A DNA stretch of 49,357 nt from a virus. This document shows, one piece after another, positions 28,461 to 37,850 of the stretch. Position 1 is the stretch's first letter. Each line of letters begins with the position of its first letter. Location: IMG/VR virus record IMGVR_UViG_3300022750_000017, positions 1 to 49,357 of that record; one strand, written 5' to 3'. The translations under genes were made by a program, and so were the position numbers. The notes below the pieces were generated by a model that was given only the letters and a program-made list of their open reading frames with translations, searched no databases and was not told the DNA's origin.

Positions 28461-28934
28461 TTAAATGTGTTTCCACTGCTTCCGCAGAACGATCAGCGAA
28501 ACACTGGATTGAGTGACAGGGAACTTAGCAGCTATTTCTACCTGCGTCATTCCGTTGCGGTAAAGTTCCCGAATTTCGAGAACCATTTGTTCCGTTAGAA
28601 GGGCTTTACCAATGCGGGAGCCCTTCGCCTGCCGGTCTCGATCCACCTTATCTTGGATATTCTGCATCTGATCGCCCGGAACAAGATGTTCAGGCTCACA
28701 ACATGCAGGGTTATCGCAGGTGTGCCGAATAAGTACGCCCTTAGGGATTGGTCCTTTTGAACGGGCGTAAGAGTAACGATGAGCGCGGCTCTCACCATAA
28801 CGAGAGCCGCGCCTACCGTAACCGTCTTTATCCGTCTTGCCAGTCCATAAAAGGCATCCATTTTCAGCGCGTTCAAGGTTCTCATCGAACGGCTTGCCAA
28901 ATCGGGCAACTTGCCGATTGCTTTCGTCATGCAT
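28461..28934 (-). CDS. HNH endonuclease (homing type) next to coat gene
   Basis: ATG 28934 has GGAG nine bases upstream and gives 157 residues. The HNH region reads GCLLWTGKTDKDGYGR, RAHRYSY, then RHTCDNPACCEPEHLVPG; the usual Asn before the last Pro-x-His is Glu here. A C-terminal helix-turn-helix (MTQVEIAAKFPVTQSSVSLI) binds DNA. It is wedged between the coat and decoration genes, as free-standing homing nucleases often are. Confidence 0.8.
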   Translation of the reverse strand: MHDESNRQVARFGKPFDENLERAENGCLLWTGKTDKDGYGRRGSRYGESRAHRYSYARSKGPIPKGVLIRHTCDNPACCEPEHLVPGDQMQNIQDKVDRDRQAKGSRIGKALLTEQMVLEIRELYRNGMTQVEIAAKFPVTQSSVSLIVLRKQWKHI

Positions 28935-29008
28935 GCTAAGCAACTCCATAAAACTAGGAGTTGCCAGCATACTATGATTTGGGCTATCGTACAACATACC
29001 CGGCAGCA

Positions 29009-30028
29009 TCAGGCACTAGGGTTCGAGTCATACAGACGCCAGCTATACTGGGGATCACCCAGAACAAACTGACCGAACCAAACAAGGAAATTGGCCACTG
29101 CGTCCTGGTTGATCGGCATAGCGCCATCGCCATCAAACAGCATGTCCATGTTACGATCAGGGTGAGCGTACATGTACAGGTCGTCGCCACGCAGGCCATA
29201 AGTAGTGTTGGCTGGCATGCTAGAACGAATACCGGCTGCTGGGATGACTTCAGAGGTGAAGCCTGCGCCTGCAAATTCCAGTGCGGGGAAGCCCAAGCGG
29301 CCAATGCGGCCAGTGGACGTAACGCGCTGGTGAGCGACTAGCGAAGCCGAGAACGCCTGGAAGTGCTCAGTGGAAGCAATCAAGATATCGGCGGCGCGGT
29401 TGCCCTTGGAACGCTGCAGCAGAATGCGTTCGTACATCGGGCGGATGGTCGTGCTATCAACCTGAGTGCCAAGATCGGGGAAATCCGAGTTAGCATTGTA
29501 GGTGGACGTGCGCCAGATGGGGTTGATCGAGCGATCAATGCCGCCGTAGGTGCCGGTGTTGGTGACAACTGGCAGAGCCGCAGCAAGGCCGATGATGGAG
29601 CGCCCGTTGGAGGCCGTGCCGTCCCCGTTAATACCGGCTTCGATCAGGTCCTGCATGGAACTCGTTGCGGACTTTTCGTATTCGGCAAACAGGTCGATGA
29701 CCTGAGCGCGACCACGGTTTACCAGCAGTTCGGTGCCGTTAAAGCTAATCGGCACATAGGCGTTGGTGGGAGTGAAAAAAGCGTCGTTAAACAGCTCGAT
29801 TGGGCTGTTGCGGAGCTTGTCATATCCCGTGAAATAGCCGCCAGACTGCTTGTTGATCTGCAGGTGGTGGCGAATTTCTGGACCATAGAAAGAGCGAACG
29901 TTGCCGTTTGCCTTGATGATCGCAGTGATTGGGTTGTTGTTGAAAACCAGTTCAGTAATGCCAGGCTTGCGCATTGCCATGGAGGCAGAGAGTAGCTGGC
30001 GATACTGACGGTCGGAGGTGACTGCCAT
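29009..30028 (-). CDS. Major capsid (coat) protein
   Basis: The 339-residue protein has features of a HK97-fold coat: an N-terminal helix (QYRQLLSASMAMRKPGITEL), an ELLVNRGRAQVIDLFAEYEK spine-helix region and a C-terminal domain (FLVWFGQFVLGDPQYSWRLY). It directly follows the scaffold gene, and its size matches small podovirus coats. A ribosome site and a short gap separate it from the scaffold. Confidence 0.85.
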   Translation of the reverse strand: MAVTSDRQYRQLLSASMAMRKPGITELVFNNNPITAIIKANGNVRSFYGPEIRHHLQINKQSGGYFTGYDKLRNSPIELFNDAFFTPTNAYVPISFNGTELLVNRGRAQVIDLFAEYEKSATSSMQDLIEAGINGDGTASNGRSIIGLAAALPVVTNTGTYGGIDRSINPIWRTSTYNANSDFPDLGTQVDSTTIRPMYERILLQRSKGNRAADILIASTEHFQAFSASLVAHQRVTSTGRIGRLGFPALEFAGAGFTSEVIPAAGIRSSMPANTTYGLRGDDLYMYAHPDRNMDMLFDGDGAMPINQDAVANFLVWFGQFVLGDPQYSWRLYDSNPSA

Positions 30029-30043
30029 GTATGTTTATCCTTA

Positions 30044-31198
30044 TCAGAGGCCGATTTGCCGCATCGCGGCTTCAATGGCTTCACGAGACTGTAGATTTGC
30101 ACTTTTTGGAACGCTGGTTCCGTTCGGTGCGCCTTTGATGGATTTTGCGCCAGCCGGGTTGATCGGCCTCTCAGGCGTTGCGGTGTTGAGCCGCCCTGTA
30201 TTCTGCTGTATTTGGCTAACGGGGTTGAGCCGTTCCGCCATGTCGTAAGCTTCAGCTAAACGCTGTTGTGCGCTTAGCGTTGACGGTATCTTACCACTGT
30301 TCAGGAAAAAGTAAATATCATCCTGTAATTCTTCGTAGCGCGGGTTCGCATCCTTGAACGGCGCGATCACCGTTTGCTCTACCTGCTGGTAAGCGGTCTG
30401 CTGCTGCGTCTGTTGCGTGGTCTGCTTGGCCTCCTGCAACTCACGCTCAAGCTGCTGCATGCGCTGTTCCATCTGGCGGTTCTGCGCCAAGGCCGGGTTC
30501 GCCTGCTCAGCCTGTGCCTGCCCTAGAACGTGCTGAGCGAAGTCTACGAGCCGGATGCCTTGGTTCGCCAGAATACGTTCGACGCCTGCGACTGGATTTG
30601 AGCTAACGAGGTTATCCAGTTCCACATAGTTTTTGACTGCCTTTGGCAGGTCAATCCCAGCCTCAACAGCCATGTCCTCATACTGCTTTAGCTGCTTGCG
30701 GAACTCATGGCTTTCCTTGTATTCCCCCATGCCCTTCTCCATTTCGGAGATTGCACGGTAGACCTCACCCCTTACATCGGGGTCAACTCCAGCCCATTTC
30801 TCTTTGGCGCGTGGCAGAAACCGGGCAGGCGGCTTATCAATGTCACGATCCTCAGACGACCGATCCTTGGTTTCAACCTCCTGCCCGGTCTCCTCACCCT
30901 CAGCGTTAGCCTCGGGGTTCTGATCTTGCTCTGTGGGTTCGGCCTTAGCCTCGACAGGCTCAGCCTTGGCGAACTTTCCGCCCTCACGCTTAGGCTCAGG
31001 TTTGGCCTCAACCTTATCGTCTGGGTCATTGCCGAATTTGGTGCCATTGGCCTCTAGTTCATCCGCAGCCTTCTCCAGCGCCTCGCGAGAGGATAGGGGC
31101 TTGGGTTCGGGTGCTTTGGGCTCTGGTGCGTCTGGCGTGTAGCTAAGCGATTGCGGGTCTGAACCGGCCTCGATCACTAGGGAGTTGTTTTCGGTCAT
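30044..31198 (-). CDS. Scaffolding protein
   Basis: The 384-residue protein is highly charged. It has a Pro/Glu/Lys-rich N-terminal half (repeated EPK and AKAEP units, about 25-105), a coiled coil (MEQRMQQLERELQEAKQTTQ, about 243-262) and a conserved-looking C-terminal helix (SREAIEAAMRQIGL), which in such proteins contacts the coat. It would direct prohead assembly and then leave. Placement before the coat gene supports this. Confidence 0.8.
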   Translation of the reverse strand: MTENNSLVIEAGSDPQSLSYTPDAPEPKAPEPKPLSSREALEKAADELEANGTKFGNDPDDKVEAKPEPKREGGKFAKAEPVEAKAEPTEQDQNPEANAEGEETGQEVETKDRSSEDRDIDKPPARFLPRAKEKWAGVDPDVRGEVYRAISEMEKGMGEYKESHEFRKQLKQYEDMAVEAGIDLPKAVKNYVELDNLVSSNPVAGVERILANQGIRLVDFAQHVLGQAQAEQANPALAQNRQMEQRMQQLERELQEAKQTTQQTQQQTAYQQVEQTVIAPFKDANPRYEELQDDIYFFLNSGKIPSTLSAQQRLAEAYDMAERLNPVSQIQQNTGRLNTATPERPINPAGAKSIKGAPNGTSVPKSANLQSREAIEAAMRQIGL

Positions 31199-31318
31199 TT
31201 ATATCTTGCCTTTGTCTGAGAAAGGTGGTTGGTTAGGCACGTTGGTCGGCGGTCTTGTGTAGCTAGCAAGACGAAGGGCTGTAGAGATTCTCAACCGGAG
31301 CAGTCCACCCGGCCAACA
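31199..31318. other. Non-coding gap before the scaffold gene
   Basis: I see no gene in these 120 bases. A six-pair hairpin (GTCTTG 31252-31257 with CAAGAC 31267-31272) lies in the leader of the scaffold gene. It has no T run, so it is not a clear terminator; it could slow translation or protect the mRNA end. Confidence 0.35.
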
Positions 31319-31684
31319 TCACTCCACATGATCGAATTCCCCCCGATTAACAGCAGCCTCAGCCTTATCCAAAGCAGCAGCAATGTCAGTCTTATTGGCC
31401 TCTAGCGGTTTATGCACCGGGTTCAAATACCCAGGATCATCCCCCACCTCAACGAACTCCGTCCCGCGTGGGTTATTCTGCGCCCGATAGCTCTCACGCA
31501 TTGCGGCCTTTGAGGTATACATCTTGCCATCAACCATTGATCGCAACGGCTCCGTCTCATCACCCGTATAGATGCGCGGCAGCGGTGCTGGGTTCTCTGG
31601 CGTGTACTCACGGTAGGCGTATGGCTCCACCAGCCCCGTATCGAGGTTGAGAAAGCCGCCTGGAACTGATTTGTATGTGGTCAT
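31319..31684 (-). CDS. Hypothetical head-region protein, 121 aa
   Basis: The protein ([20 protein letters not shown]) has a middle part with GDETEPLRSMVDGKMYTSKA and a helical C-terminus (KTDIAAALDKAEAAVNRGEF). Similar small proteins are encoded upstream of podovirus scaffolds. Its start overlaps the collagen-like gene's stop. Confidence 0.65.
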   Translation of the reverse strand: MTTYKSVPGGFLNLDTGLVEPYAYREYTPENPAPLPRIYTGDETEPLRSMVDGKMYTSKAAMRESYRAQNNPRGTEFVEVGDDPGYLNPVHKPLEANKTDIAAALDKAEAAVNRGEFDHVE

Positions 31685-32145
31685 TAGCCAAGCCTGTAAA
31701 TGCGAACGGGTATTGAGTAGCTACCTGCAACTGTCAGAACAGGCACGAGCAACCCTACAGTGATTTGTCCCGCTGTGGAACATACGCAGTCTTGCACCGA
31801 ATAACCGGCTGGCGGCGCTGAGATAGGCACGGCGACATATGAGGCTGTGGTGACTGTCCCGGCTAGAGTTGTGGTAACGCGGCGAACACCTAGAGCTAGG
31901 GTAATTAGGCCGCTCTCAGCTAGTGTGGCTGTACCTACTAAGGTTGAGCCAGATGGGCCTGTTGCACCTTGGATGCCCGGAATACCCTGTGTCCCTTGGG
32001 CTCCAGTGTCTCCTTTAACACCCTGCGCGCCGGTTGCGCCCTGAGCCCCGGTGTCGCCTTTAGGCCCCGTTGCGCCCGTCATTCCGGCAATACCAGCAGC
32101 ACCAGCCTCGCCCCGAATGCCGTAACCCAATGACCGAACCGTCAT
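31684..32145 (-). CDS. Collagen-like virion protein
   Basis: The 153-residue protein has a run of Gly-X-Y triplets from about residue 12 to 66 ([19 protein letters not shown]), then a beta-rich globular C-terminus. Collagen-like repeats form trimeric rods in phage fibres and head appendages. It lies with the esterase gene in a cluster that may build a surface appendage. Confidence 0.85.
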   Translation of the reverse strand: MTVRSLGYGIRGEAGAAGIAGMTGATGPKGDTGAQGATGAQGVKGDTGAQGTQGIPGIQGATGPSGSTLVGTATLAESGLITLALGVRRVTTTLAGTVTTASYVAVPISAPPAGYSVQDCVCSTAGQITVGLLVPVLTVAGSYSIPVRIYRLG

Positions 32146-32489
32146 ATCCCAAACCCATAATTAACCTCAAGCGGCACCAAGTCCGAGCCCACAGGGAACC
32201 CCGGCCTAGCAACAGCCATAACCGACATGCGCTCAGGCTTCTGAGTGGCGTACACGGCTACATGGCCTGGAGGCAGCAGCCAGCCCTTGCCCTCCTCGAC
32301 CTCACCAGCCTCGCCAGTCTTGAACCCTCGCAGTCGCACATAGCACGAGTTGGAGTTGACGACCTGGAACGCATCTGCATTGAGAGGAATATAGTTCACC
32401 GGAACGACTGTAGACTGCCCAACCGCGCCCGTTACGGGTAGCATGATCGGATCAGTCAGCCGCCGATAAGGTGTTGCAATAGCCATCAA
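32142..32489 (-). CDS. Beta-rich head/appendage protein, 115 aa
   Basis: The product ([20 protein letters not shown]) is beta-rich with [18 protein letters not shown]. It overlaps both neighbours by ATGA. No family recognised; virion role by position. Confidence 0.6.
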   Translation of the reverse strand: MMAIATPYRRLTDPIMLPVTGAVGQSTVVPVNYIPLNADAFQVVNSNSCYVRLRGFKTGEAGEVEEGKGWLLPPGHVAVYATQKPERMSVMAVARPGFPVGSDLVPLEVNYGFGI

Positions 32490-32860
32490 ACTAACTCCGT
32501 CACTACGGCCACGCCGTCATTTGGATCAGTTGCCCATACGCCTGTGATAATGCCTGTATAGGGCATGGTAATCTCCTGAGTGGCGTTCTGTGGCAAGCGG
32601 TATGTAAACATGAGTGCTGAGGCTGTCCCGGAAGCTAGACGAACGTAAAGGATGGCGGAGGAGGTGTTGGTGATGACGCAAGCTTTGCGCGCTGTGTTGG
32701 CAGCTAGCAGCATCACACTCGTAGCGCTGTCATTGACGTTCGTCACCGCACCACTGGTCGCCGCAACTGTAGCCATTGGGAATGGGTTGGCAGAACTGAC
32801 ACGCTGGTCAACGTTGCCTGCTGCTGGGTTTGGTGTGACTAGTGAGACTGCTGCGCCCAT
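32486..32860 (-). CDS. Beta-rich head/appendage protein, 124 aa
   Basis: The protein (MGAAVSLVTPNPAAGNVDQR) has repeated Ser/Thr/Val strands (SATSVMLLAANTARKACVIT, then TSSAILYVRLASG) like a small jelly-roll. It may be a decoration or fibre-head protein. Function unknown. Confidence 0.6.
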   Translation of the reverse strand: MGAAVSLVTPNPAAGNVDQRVSSANPFPMATVAATSGAVTNVNDSATSVMLLAANTARKACVITNTSSAILYVRLASGTASALMFTYRLPQNATQEITMPYTGIITGVWATDPNDGVAVVTELV

Positions 32861-32905
32861 TTAGATATTCCTTATAAGCACGGATGATGTGAGGGTGGTG
32901 GGGAG

Positions 32906-34099
32906 TTAGGCAGCCATAAGGAGATCATAGACCGCATCTGCCGCTCGTATGCCGTTGAACTGATGGGCAATGGGTAGAAGATGAACCTTATCTGGATGAA
33001 TAAACGCACTGGTATCCCAATTTGGAACCCAAAACGACGGGGCTTGGAAGGATAGGAATGAAACCATGCTATCGTTTCTGCTTGATACTTCCGCTGCTAT
33101 TTCGGCGTCCATAGCCGCTGTTTGAGCGAGGCGACCCGCAGTCAACTGGAATACGCCGGTAGCCACCAAAGGAACCAACGGGTAAGTGGCGCGAAGCTGC
33201 GTGATGACAGACGCAAGCTCGCTTCGCGCCTCCGAGGCACTCTTGTCTTGTAGCGGGTCGTTTACCGACCCTTGAATGATAACCGCATCGAGCGAGCGGA
33301 AAGCATCGTTCTCGGCAATGTTTGCCATTCTACTGGAGTACTTGTTCGCAAACCCGCCGTTTGTGGCCGCCAACCCGGTCCCTGAAACAGCGCAGCAAAC
33401 CACTTCTGCCCCAAGATACATCCCCATCGTCTTCCAAATTGAGCGGTGCTGGATTTGCTGAGCGGTAGTGGTGCCAGCGTTTCCCACGCCATAGCTGTCA
33501 GAAATGACAAGAACCCGAAATTGCCGGATAGTCCGGGGCTTGAATATGATGTCACCAGAATTGATGAACACCTTGGAAAGTTGGGAGGCACTGTTTACCT
33601 CGACCGCGATGCGTCGAGCAGCTTGCGTAGCGAAAGTAAGAAGCACGTACCAAGTGCCATTGGCGTTAGGGATCAGAGTAGCGTCATCAACGTAGACATC
33701 ATTAACCCGAATGCGAAGGGGCGCGGCCAGATAGCAAGAAAGTTGAAGGGTAACTGAGGTCGATGTCGTCTCGAATTCTACCATCCATCCGCTCGCCACA
33801 CCGTTTGTTGGAGACGGGGCGACTAGGGGATTTTGTAACGCGCCATAAGCGAGCAAGCCAGTGTCGGTAAATGGAACCCCGCCCTCAATATTAGCGAACG
33901 CTAGCCATGCCGAAAGCGTGTTGGTTGCTGGGTATCCCGTCATTCCAGTTGTAGTGGCAGACTGCGAGATCGCCAACGACGACGCAAGGGATGAGTTTGC
34001 TGGCGTTAAATGTGGATTGCCGATCAAGGCGGCAGAGCGCGCCGCTCTCATCCGGGTTTTTCGTTCACTCAGACTGCCGCGAAATTCACGTGTCACCAT
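32906..34099 (-). CDS. SGNH/GDSL esterase in the virion module
   Basis: The 397-residue protein has a beta N-terminal half and a C-terminal SGNH hydrolase: LVISDSYGVG with the nucleophile Ser (about 200), AVSGTG (block II Gly), VIIQGSVND (block III Asn) and HPDKVHLLP with catalytic Asp and His (about 370). These enzymes remove acetyl groups from polysaccharides. Encoded among head and appendage genes, it may deacetylate the host surface coat during attachment. Confidence 0.82.
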   Translation of the reverse strand: MVTREFRGSLSERKTRMRAARSAALIGNPHLTPANSSLASSLAISQSATTTGMTGYPATNTLSAWLAFANIEGGVPFTDTGLLAYGALQNPLVAPSPTNGVASGWMVEFETTSTSVTLQLSCYLAAPLRIRVNDVYVDDATLIPNANGTWYVLLTFATQAARRIAVEVNSASQLSKVFINSGDIIFKPRTIRQFRVLVISDSYGVGNAGTTTAQQIQHRSIWKTMGMYLGAEVVCCAVSGTGLAATNGGFANKYSSRMANIAENDAFRSLDAVIIQGSVNDPLQDKSASEARSELASVITQLRATYPLVPLVATGVFQLTAGRLAQTAAMDAEIAAEVSSRNDSMVSFLSFQAPSFWVPNWDTSAFIHPDKVHLLPIAHQFNGIRAADAVYDLLMAA

Positions 34100-34102
34100 A
34101 GC

Positions 34103-34594
34103 TTATGCCGCCTCGATCAGAATGTACGTCTTCCCGCTCACCGTTTCGGTAAGGATGATGTTTCTTTCAGAAAGAGCCAGCCGCCCCTGTGGCACCCCCC
34201 CACCCTCATAAGCCGTGCCGTCTAAATTAAACAAATTCATCGGCACACCACCATTGTCAACCAGCGTAATCTTTAGACCATACCCGTTTGCGCTAACTGT
34301 GGCTACAGGTGCGCCGGGGTTAACGGGATCGCCGGGAGCATTCAACTGCGTAACAGGAATGCCGCCAGTCAGTACCACAATGACTGGGATGCCCTGTATC
34401 ATACCTTCAGACTCCGTTGGCGGCGGCGCATCCACCTCAAACACGCCAGTTTGCCACCGCAGCAGCATAATTTCGTAGCTTTCAGAAGGTGCGTCGAGAA
34501 CATTAGGCTTAACGTCCTGTTGCCCTTTGTCGGTCGCAACACCCAAAGTGCCGGGATACGCATATTTCACACGCATCCCGCTAAATCTACGCAT
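34103..34594 (-). CDS. Virion-region hypothetical protein, 163 aa
   Basis: The protein starts MRRFSGMRVKYAYPGTLGVA and has a Pro-rich middle (VDAPPPTESEGM) and beta-rich end (LSERNIILTETVSGKTYILI). It overlaps the portal gene by eight bases. No family recognised. Confidence 0.6.
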   Translation of the reverse strand: MRRFSGMRVKYAYPGTLGVATDKGQQDVKPNVLDAPSESYEIMLLRWQTGVFEVDAPPPTESEGMIQGIPVIVVLTGGIPVTQLNAPGDPVNPGAPVATVSANGYGLKITLVDNGGVPMNLFNLDGTAYEGGGVPQGRLALSERNIILTETVSGKTYILIEAA

Positions 34595-36950
34595 CAGAGC
34601 CGCCCTTGGGCTTCATCGCCGCAGTGAGCGCAGTCTGCCGTGCTTGTTCGGCCTGCTGATCCAGCCTAGCCCACTCAAGCTCGGTCTGCGTAGCAAGCTC
34701 ATCCCTGCGGAATTGCTCATCGGCTAGGAACTGCGCATTCTCGGACTGCGCCCTTTGCGCTTCCAACGCAGCTTCGGCGTCCAAAGACATTTGGGTAGTT
34801 TGTGCGTCTGCATTAAGCTGTGCCTGCTCACGAGTAACCGCTACCTCCGCATCCATCTGCTTAGCCTGCGCCGCTCCCTGAGCCTTAATCTGTTCAGTTT
34901 GAGCGGCCATCTGAGGCTTCATTTGCATCTCCTGAGCCTTCAACTGAAGCTCCTGCCCACGCAGCCCAAGCTCAGCCTTGCGGTACTCAGTTTCGCCCTG
35001 CAGCTTTTGCCCTTCAAGCGCCAACATGCCCTTCTTGTACTCAGCCTCAGCCGTGTTCTTCTCAGCGTCAGGGTTAGGCTGCTGCGGCATGCTCTCCAGG
35101 CTCTCTACCCACTCGTCAATCAAGCCCTCAAGCTCACGGCCCGCACGGAATGGCCCAAGCTGGAACTTAATCAGCCCTCCGGCCATCTTGGCACCAGCAG
35201 GACCGCTCATCGCCAGCGGTGTTAGCGCAGTCGTCGCCTGGACAAACACCGCCATAAACTCATTGCGGCTTTCCTTCTCAGCCTGCTCATCTGGGTAGAT
35301 CGTGCTGTCCGTCTCGATGTCGAACACGAAGGGCCGCGTCTTGCTGTCGTGCAGCAACTCACGAACCATCTCCTCAGTCACCGTCTCGCCCATCTTGGCG
35401 ATCTGTGGTTGGTATTTGGCAATAATCTCTTGCTGAGCCTGCTGGAACTGCGCCTTAGCCTGCTCAGCCGCTTGTGGATCACCTCCCTCCGGTTGCTGAG
35501 CCAGCGCCTGCTCAGCCTTTTCAGTCAAAGCCTCAAGCTCCTGCCGTGCAGCCTTCTCAAGCTCACGCATTTGCTTTTTGATGTCAGCATTCGTCGGCAG
35601 TTCCATCTGGGACATGTCAATGAGAGTGTCCCAATCGAACTCCTCAGCCATGATCTCGACCATGATGCACACGGTATCGCGGGCAATACGGACAAGCTCA
35701 CTCACGCGGTCACGAATACGAACCGAGCCGTACTGCGATTTAAGCTTCTGAGCGGTGGCGGTTTCCTGAGCATCAGTCTCGCCACGCATAATGTCGGCAA
35801 TACCGAACAATTCCTGCACGTTACCGATGATTTCACGGCGGGCTTCGACTGCTGAGAGTATAGTCTGAGCCACCATGTCCACAGGCAACCACTCGACCTT
35901 AGCGCCGTCCGTCATCGACATAGCCGGAACCGGGATGAGCATGTAGCTCGTGTCCTCGGCCCTCATAGCCTGCTCAATAGCATCACCAACGTCAGTGCCA
36001 GCAGGGATAATTCCCTTGACAACCAGCTTTTCAGTCAGGTCGTGAATACGCACTGTGAGGCTGTTGATGGTCTCTAGCTGATCCTCGATGTACGTAATAT
36101 CGGGCACCGGAACTAAGGAGCGCCGCTGCATAGTCCCATACGCTGGCCGTGGGCACGGGAAAAAGCCCTTAAGCTTTAGGTGGGGGTCGCTGCTGTCAAG
36201 GAATTCGTCGCAGCCTTCAGATGCCCAATGGACCTTTTTCTTGATCTTGTCCCAGATTTCATAAAAGGGCGCTTTATCATCATCGCTAGCCCACGCGTCA
36301 TCCCCAACGCGGTCCTTGTGAGTGCCGTAATTGGCCTTAAGATAAGCCTCTCCGGAATGCTTGTAGAAGCGTTCTTTAGCCTCCTCCACAGTCATCCACG
36401 CAACGCGCCAGACCATGCCAACTTCAGACCATTTACGGGCTATCGAGTGGCCGAAATCCTTACGGTCCAGATGCTCAATGCAAACCTTTTCCCCGCCGTC
36501 ATCCTCATAGGTCAGCCAAATAACGCCACGTGCATTGATAACGAGGTCGTCACGCACTGAGAGCATAACCTGATCAATGTCGCTCTCGTCAAACCCCGCG
36601 ACGGCAACGCGCTCTAGCAACTCGCTTGTCGTGCGGTTAACCGGCTTGCGGTCCTTGAACTTAGGCGTCACCACAGGAACAGGCGGGCGTGAGTAGATCG
36701 AAGGCTTAATCACCTCAACCGACGCCCAGAACAGGTTGTATTCGCGGTCAACCAGCGATCCGCCAACCTCGGCAAAGCCACTCAGGCTGGTCAGGGAGCT
36801 ATACAGTTTGTCGATGCGGTCGCACTTGGCCTGCCACGGGTCAAACTTCTGCTCAGCGTCCTTGATAATGGCAAGGATGCCCTTTGCAGAGCGGTTAGCC
36901 TCGTCAGCCTCTCCTGTGCCTACATTGTCGTAGGTGACGGGATCAGGCAT
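34587..36950 (-). CDS. Portal protein
   Basis: The 787-residue protein forms the ring through which DNA enters and leaves the head. It matches P22-type portals in size and layout: helical N-terminus (DAEQKFDPWQAKCDRIDKLY), a wing domain (YEIWDKIKKKVHWASEGCDE, PCPRPAYGTM), a stem region with LETINSLTVRIHDLTEK, and GETDAQETATAQKLKSQYGS. The last 170 residues are Gln/Ala-rich coiled coil, which may form a barrel inside the head. It overlaps its upstream neighbour (TAATG). Confidence 0.88.
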   Translation of the reverse strand: MPDPVTYDNVGTGEADEANRSAKGILAIIKDAEQKFDPWQAKCDRIDKLYSSLTSLSGFAEVGGSLVDREYNLFWASVEVIKPSIYSRPPVPVVTPKFKDRKPVNRTTSELLERVAVAGFDESDIDQVMLSVRDDLVINARGVIWLTYEDDGGEKVCIEHLDRKDFGHSIARKWSEVGMVWRVAWMTVEEAKERFYKHSGEAYLKANYGTHKDRVGDDAWASDDDKAPFYEIWDKIKKKVHWASEGCDEFLDSSDPHLKLKGFFPCPRPAYGTMQRRSLVPVPDITYIEDQLETINSLTVRIHDLTEKLVVKGIIPAGTDVGDAIEQAMRAEDTSYMLIPVPAMSMTDGAKVEWLPVDMVAQTILSAVEARREIIGNVQELFGIADIMRGETDAQETATAQKLKSQYGSVRIRDRVSELVRIARDTVCIMVEIMAEEFDWDTLIDMSQMELPTNADIKKQMRELEKAARQELEALTEKAEQALAQQPEGGDPQAAEQAKAQFQQAQQEIIAKYQPQIAKMGETVTEEMVRELLHDSKTRPFVFDIETDSTIYPDEQAEKESRNEFMAVFVQATTALTPLAMSGPAGAKMAGGLIKFQLGPFRAGRELEGLIDEWVESLESMPQQPNPDAEKNTAEAEYKKGMLALEGQKLQGETEYRKAELGLRGQELQLKAQEMQMKPQMAAQTEQIKAQGAAQAKQMDAEVAVTREQAQLNADAQTTQMSLDAEAALEAQRAQSENAQFLADEQFRRDELATQTELEWARLDQQAEQARQTALTAAMKPKGGSDA

Positions 36951-37150
36951 TATTCAGAAACCCGACTGTGCTTGCTCATATGTTGCAAAAGAGCATTGCA
37001 CTCAAAGATCATTTTATGATCGTCAGCAGTCATGGAGTTAATCCGGGCTTCAGCACGAGCCGACTTAAAAATCATCTGACCCACAATATCATCAATATCA
37101 GCTACATCAATTCCCGGTTTAGCCCACCCCTCAAACCAACCACGCATCAA
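36950..37150 (-). CDS. Small hypothetical protein, 66 aa
   Basis: The acidic helical protein (MMRGWFEGWAKPGIDVADID) is coupled to the portal gene by a TAATG overlap and to the upstream gene by ATGA. Function unknown. Confidence 0.65.
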   Translation of the reverse strand: MMRGWFEGWAKPGIDVADIDDIVGQMIFKSARAEARINSMTADDHKMIFECNALLQHMSKHSRVSE

Positions 37151-37404
37151 ATAGTCCCCTCAATCATCTTCTTGAGCATCGGCGCGAGAACGCTATCCAT
37201 GCCGCGCTCCGTCGCAATCTTGACGTTGAACGTATCCGCCGTGATGGACGACGCCACATAATCACACAGCAGCGGCGCACCAAGCGCAAGCTCCTTGAGC
37301 CGACGCGTGTTCCCCGTACCCGCCGTAATCTGCGCTGTGAGTTCTTTGGCTAGGCCACCAGCTACACCGAGTGCCTGGAGTTTTTGGGTGTTATTCAGTG
37401 GCAT
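37147..37404 (-). CDS. Small hypothetical protein, 85 aa
   Basis: The protein (MPLNNTQKLQALGVAGGLAK) looks helical with a Gly/Thr turn (TAGTGNTRR). It ends with an ATGA overlap. Similar short genes often sit between terminase and portal in podoviruses; no function known. Confidence 0.65.
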   Translation of the reverse strand: MPLNNTQKLQALGVAGGLAKELTAQITAGTGNTRRLKELALGAPLLCDYVASSITADTFNVKIATERGMDSVLAPMLKKMIEGTI

Positions 37405-37470
37405 GATTTAATCCTGTGGCCGAACAGTTCTTAGACGTTAGCATGCGGCGGGTGAACGTGCAACCCCTAC

Positions 37471-37734
37471 TCAGGCCCTCCTCTCTTTCCGTTTAGGATC
37501 ATAACTATAAGAGGAAGGCGGCAGTATATCAGGCAAGGGAAAAGCCAGAAAGGCAAGCAACCCCTCACGCAACTCAAACGAACGTTCAAGCTTTTTCAGC
37601 GCCTTTCGTTCGATATCACGAGCCCACTTCTCAGGCTTTCCCTCAAGACGAAAATACTCAGCCTTAGCTAAAAGCTCTTGAGCCTCGTCTGTTGCCTGCT
37701 CATCCATAGAACGATAGCTTAATTGTGTCCACAT
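37471..37734 (-). CDS. Small charged protein, 87 aa
   Basis: The protein is rich in Glu, Lys and Arg (EGKPEKWARDIERKALKKLE) with a hydrophobic patch and a Tyr/Arg-rich end (SSYSYDPKRKERR). It follows the tRNA-like cluster terminator. Function unknown. Confidence 0.6.
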   Translation of the reverse strand: MWTQLSYRSMDEQATDEAQELLAKAEYFRLEGKPEKWARDIERKALKKLERSFELREGLLAFLAFPLPDILPPSSYSYDPKRKERRA

Positions 37735-37756
37735 TTACCTTACCTCTCTGATCGGC

Positions 37757-37797
37757 AAAAGCAAGAAAGAAGCCCCGCCATTGCTGACAGGGCTTCT
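37757..37797 (-). terminator. Intrinsic terminator after tRNA-like cluster
   Basis: Arms at 37797-37790 and 37775-37768 (AGAAGCCC with GGGCTTCT) form a perfect eight-pair stem with a 14-base loop. On the minus strand it is followed by TTCTTGCTTTT. It would end transcripts from the tRNA-like genes and terminase operon. Confidence 0.6.
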
Positions 37798-37850
37798 TAA
37801 TTAACCTAGATCGTGGCTGGCCATGTCACAGCCCTTTGGACTCAATCTAG

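Noticed and set aside
29363-29995. Long plus-strand ORF (210 codons) opposite the coat gene
   Set aside because: It lies fully antisense to the clear coat gene, has no ribosome site or family motif, and long mirror frames are expected from the codon use here.
34755-35225. Leu-rich plus-strand ORF opposite the portal C-terminus
   Set aside because: The Leu richness mirrors the Gln/Ala/Glu codons of the portal coiled coil; no ribosome site.
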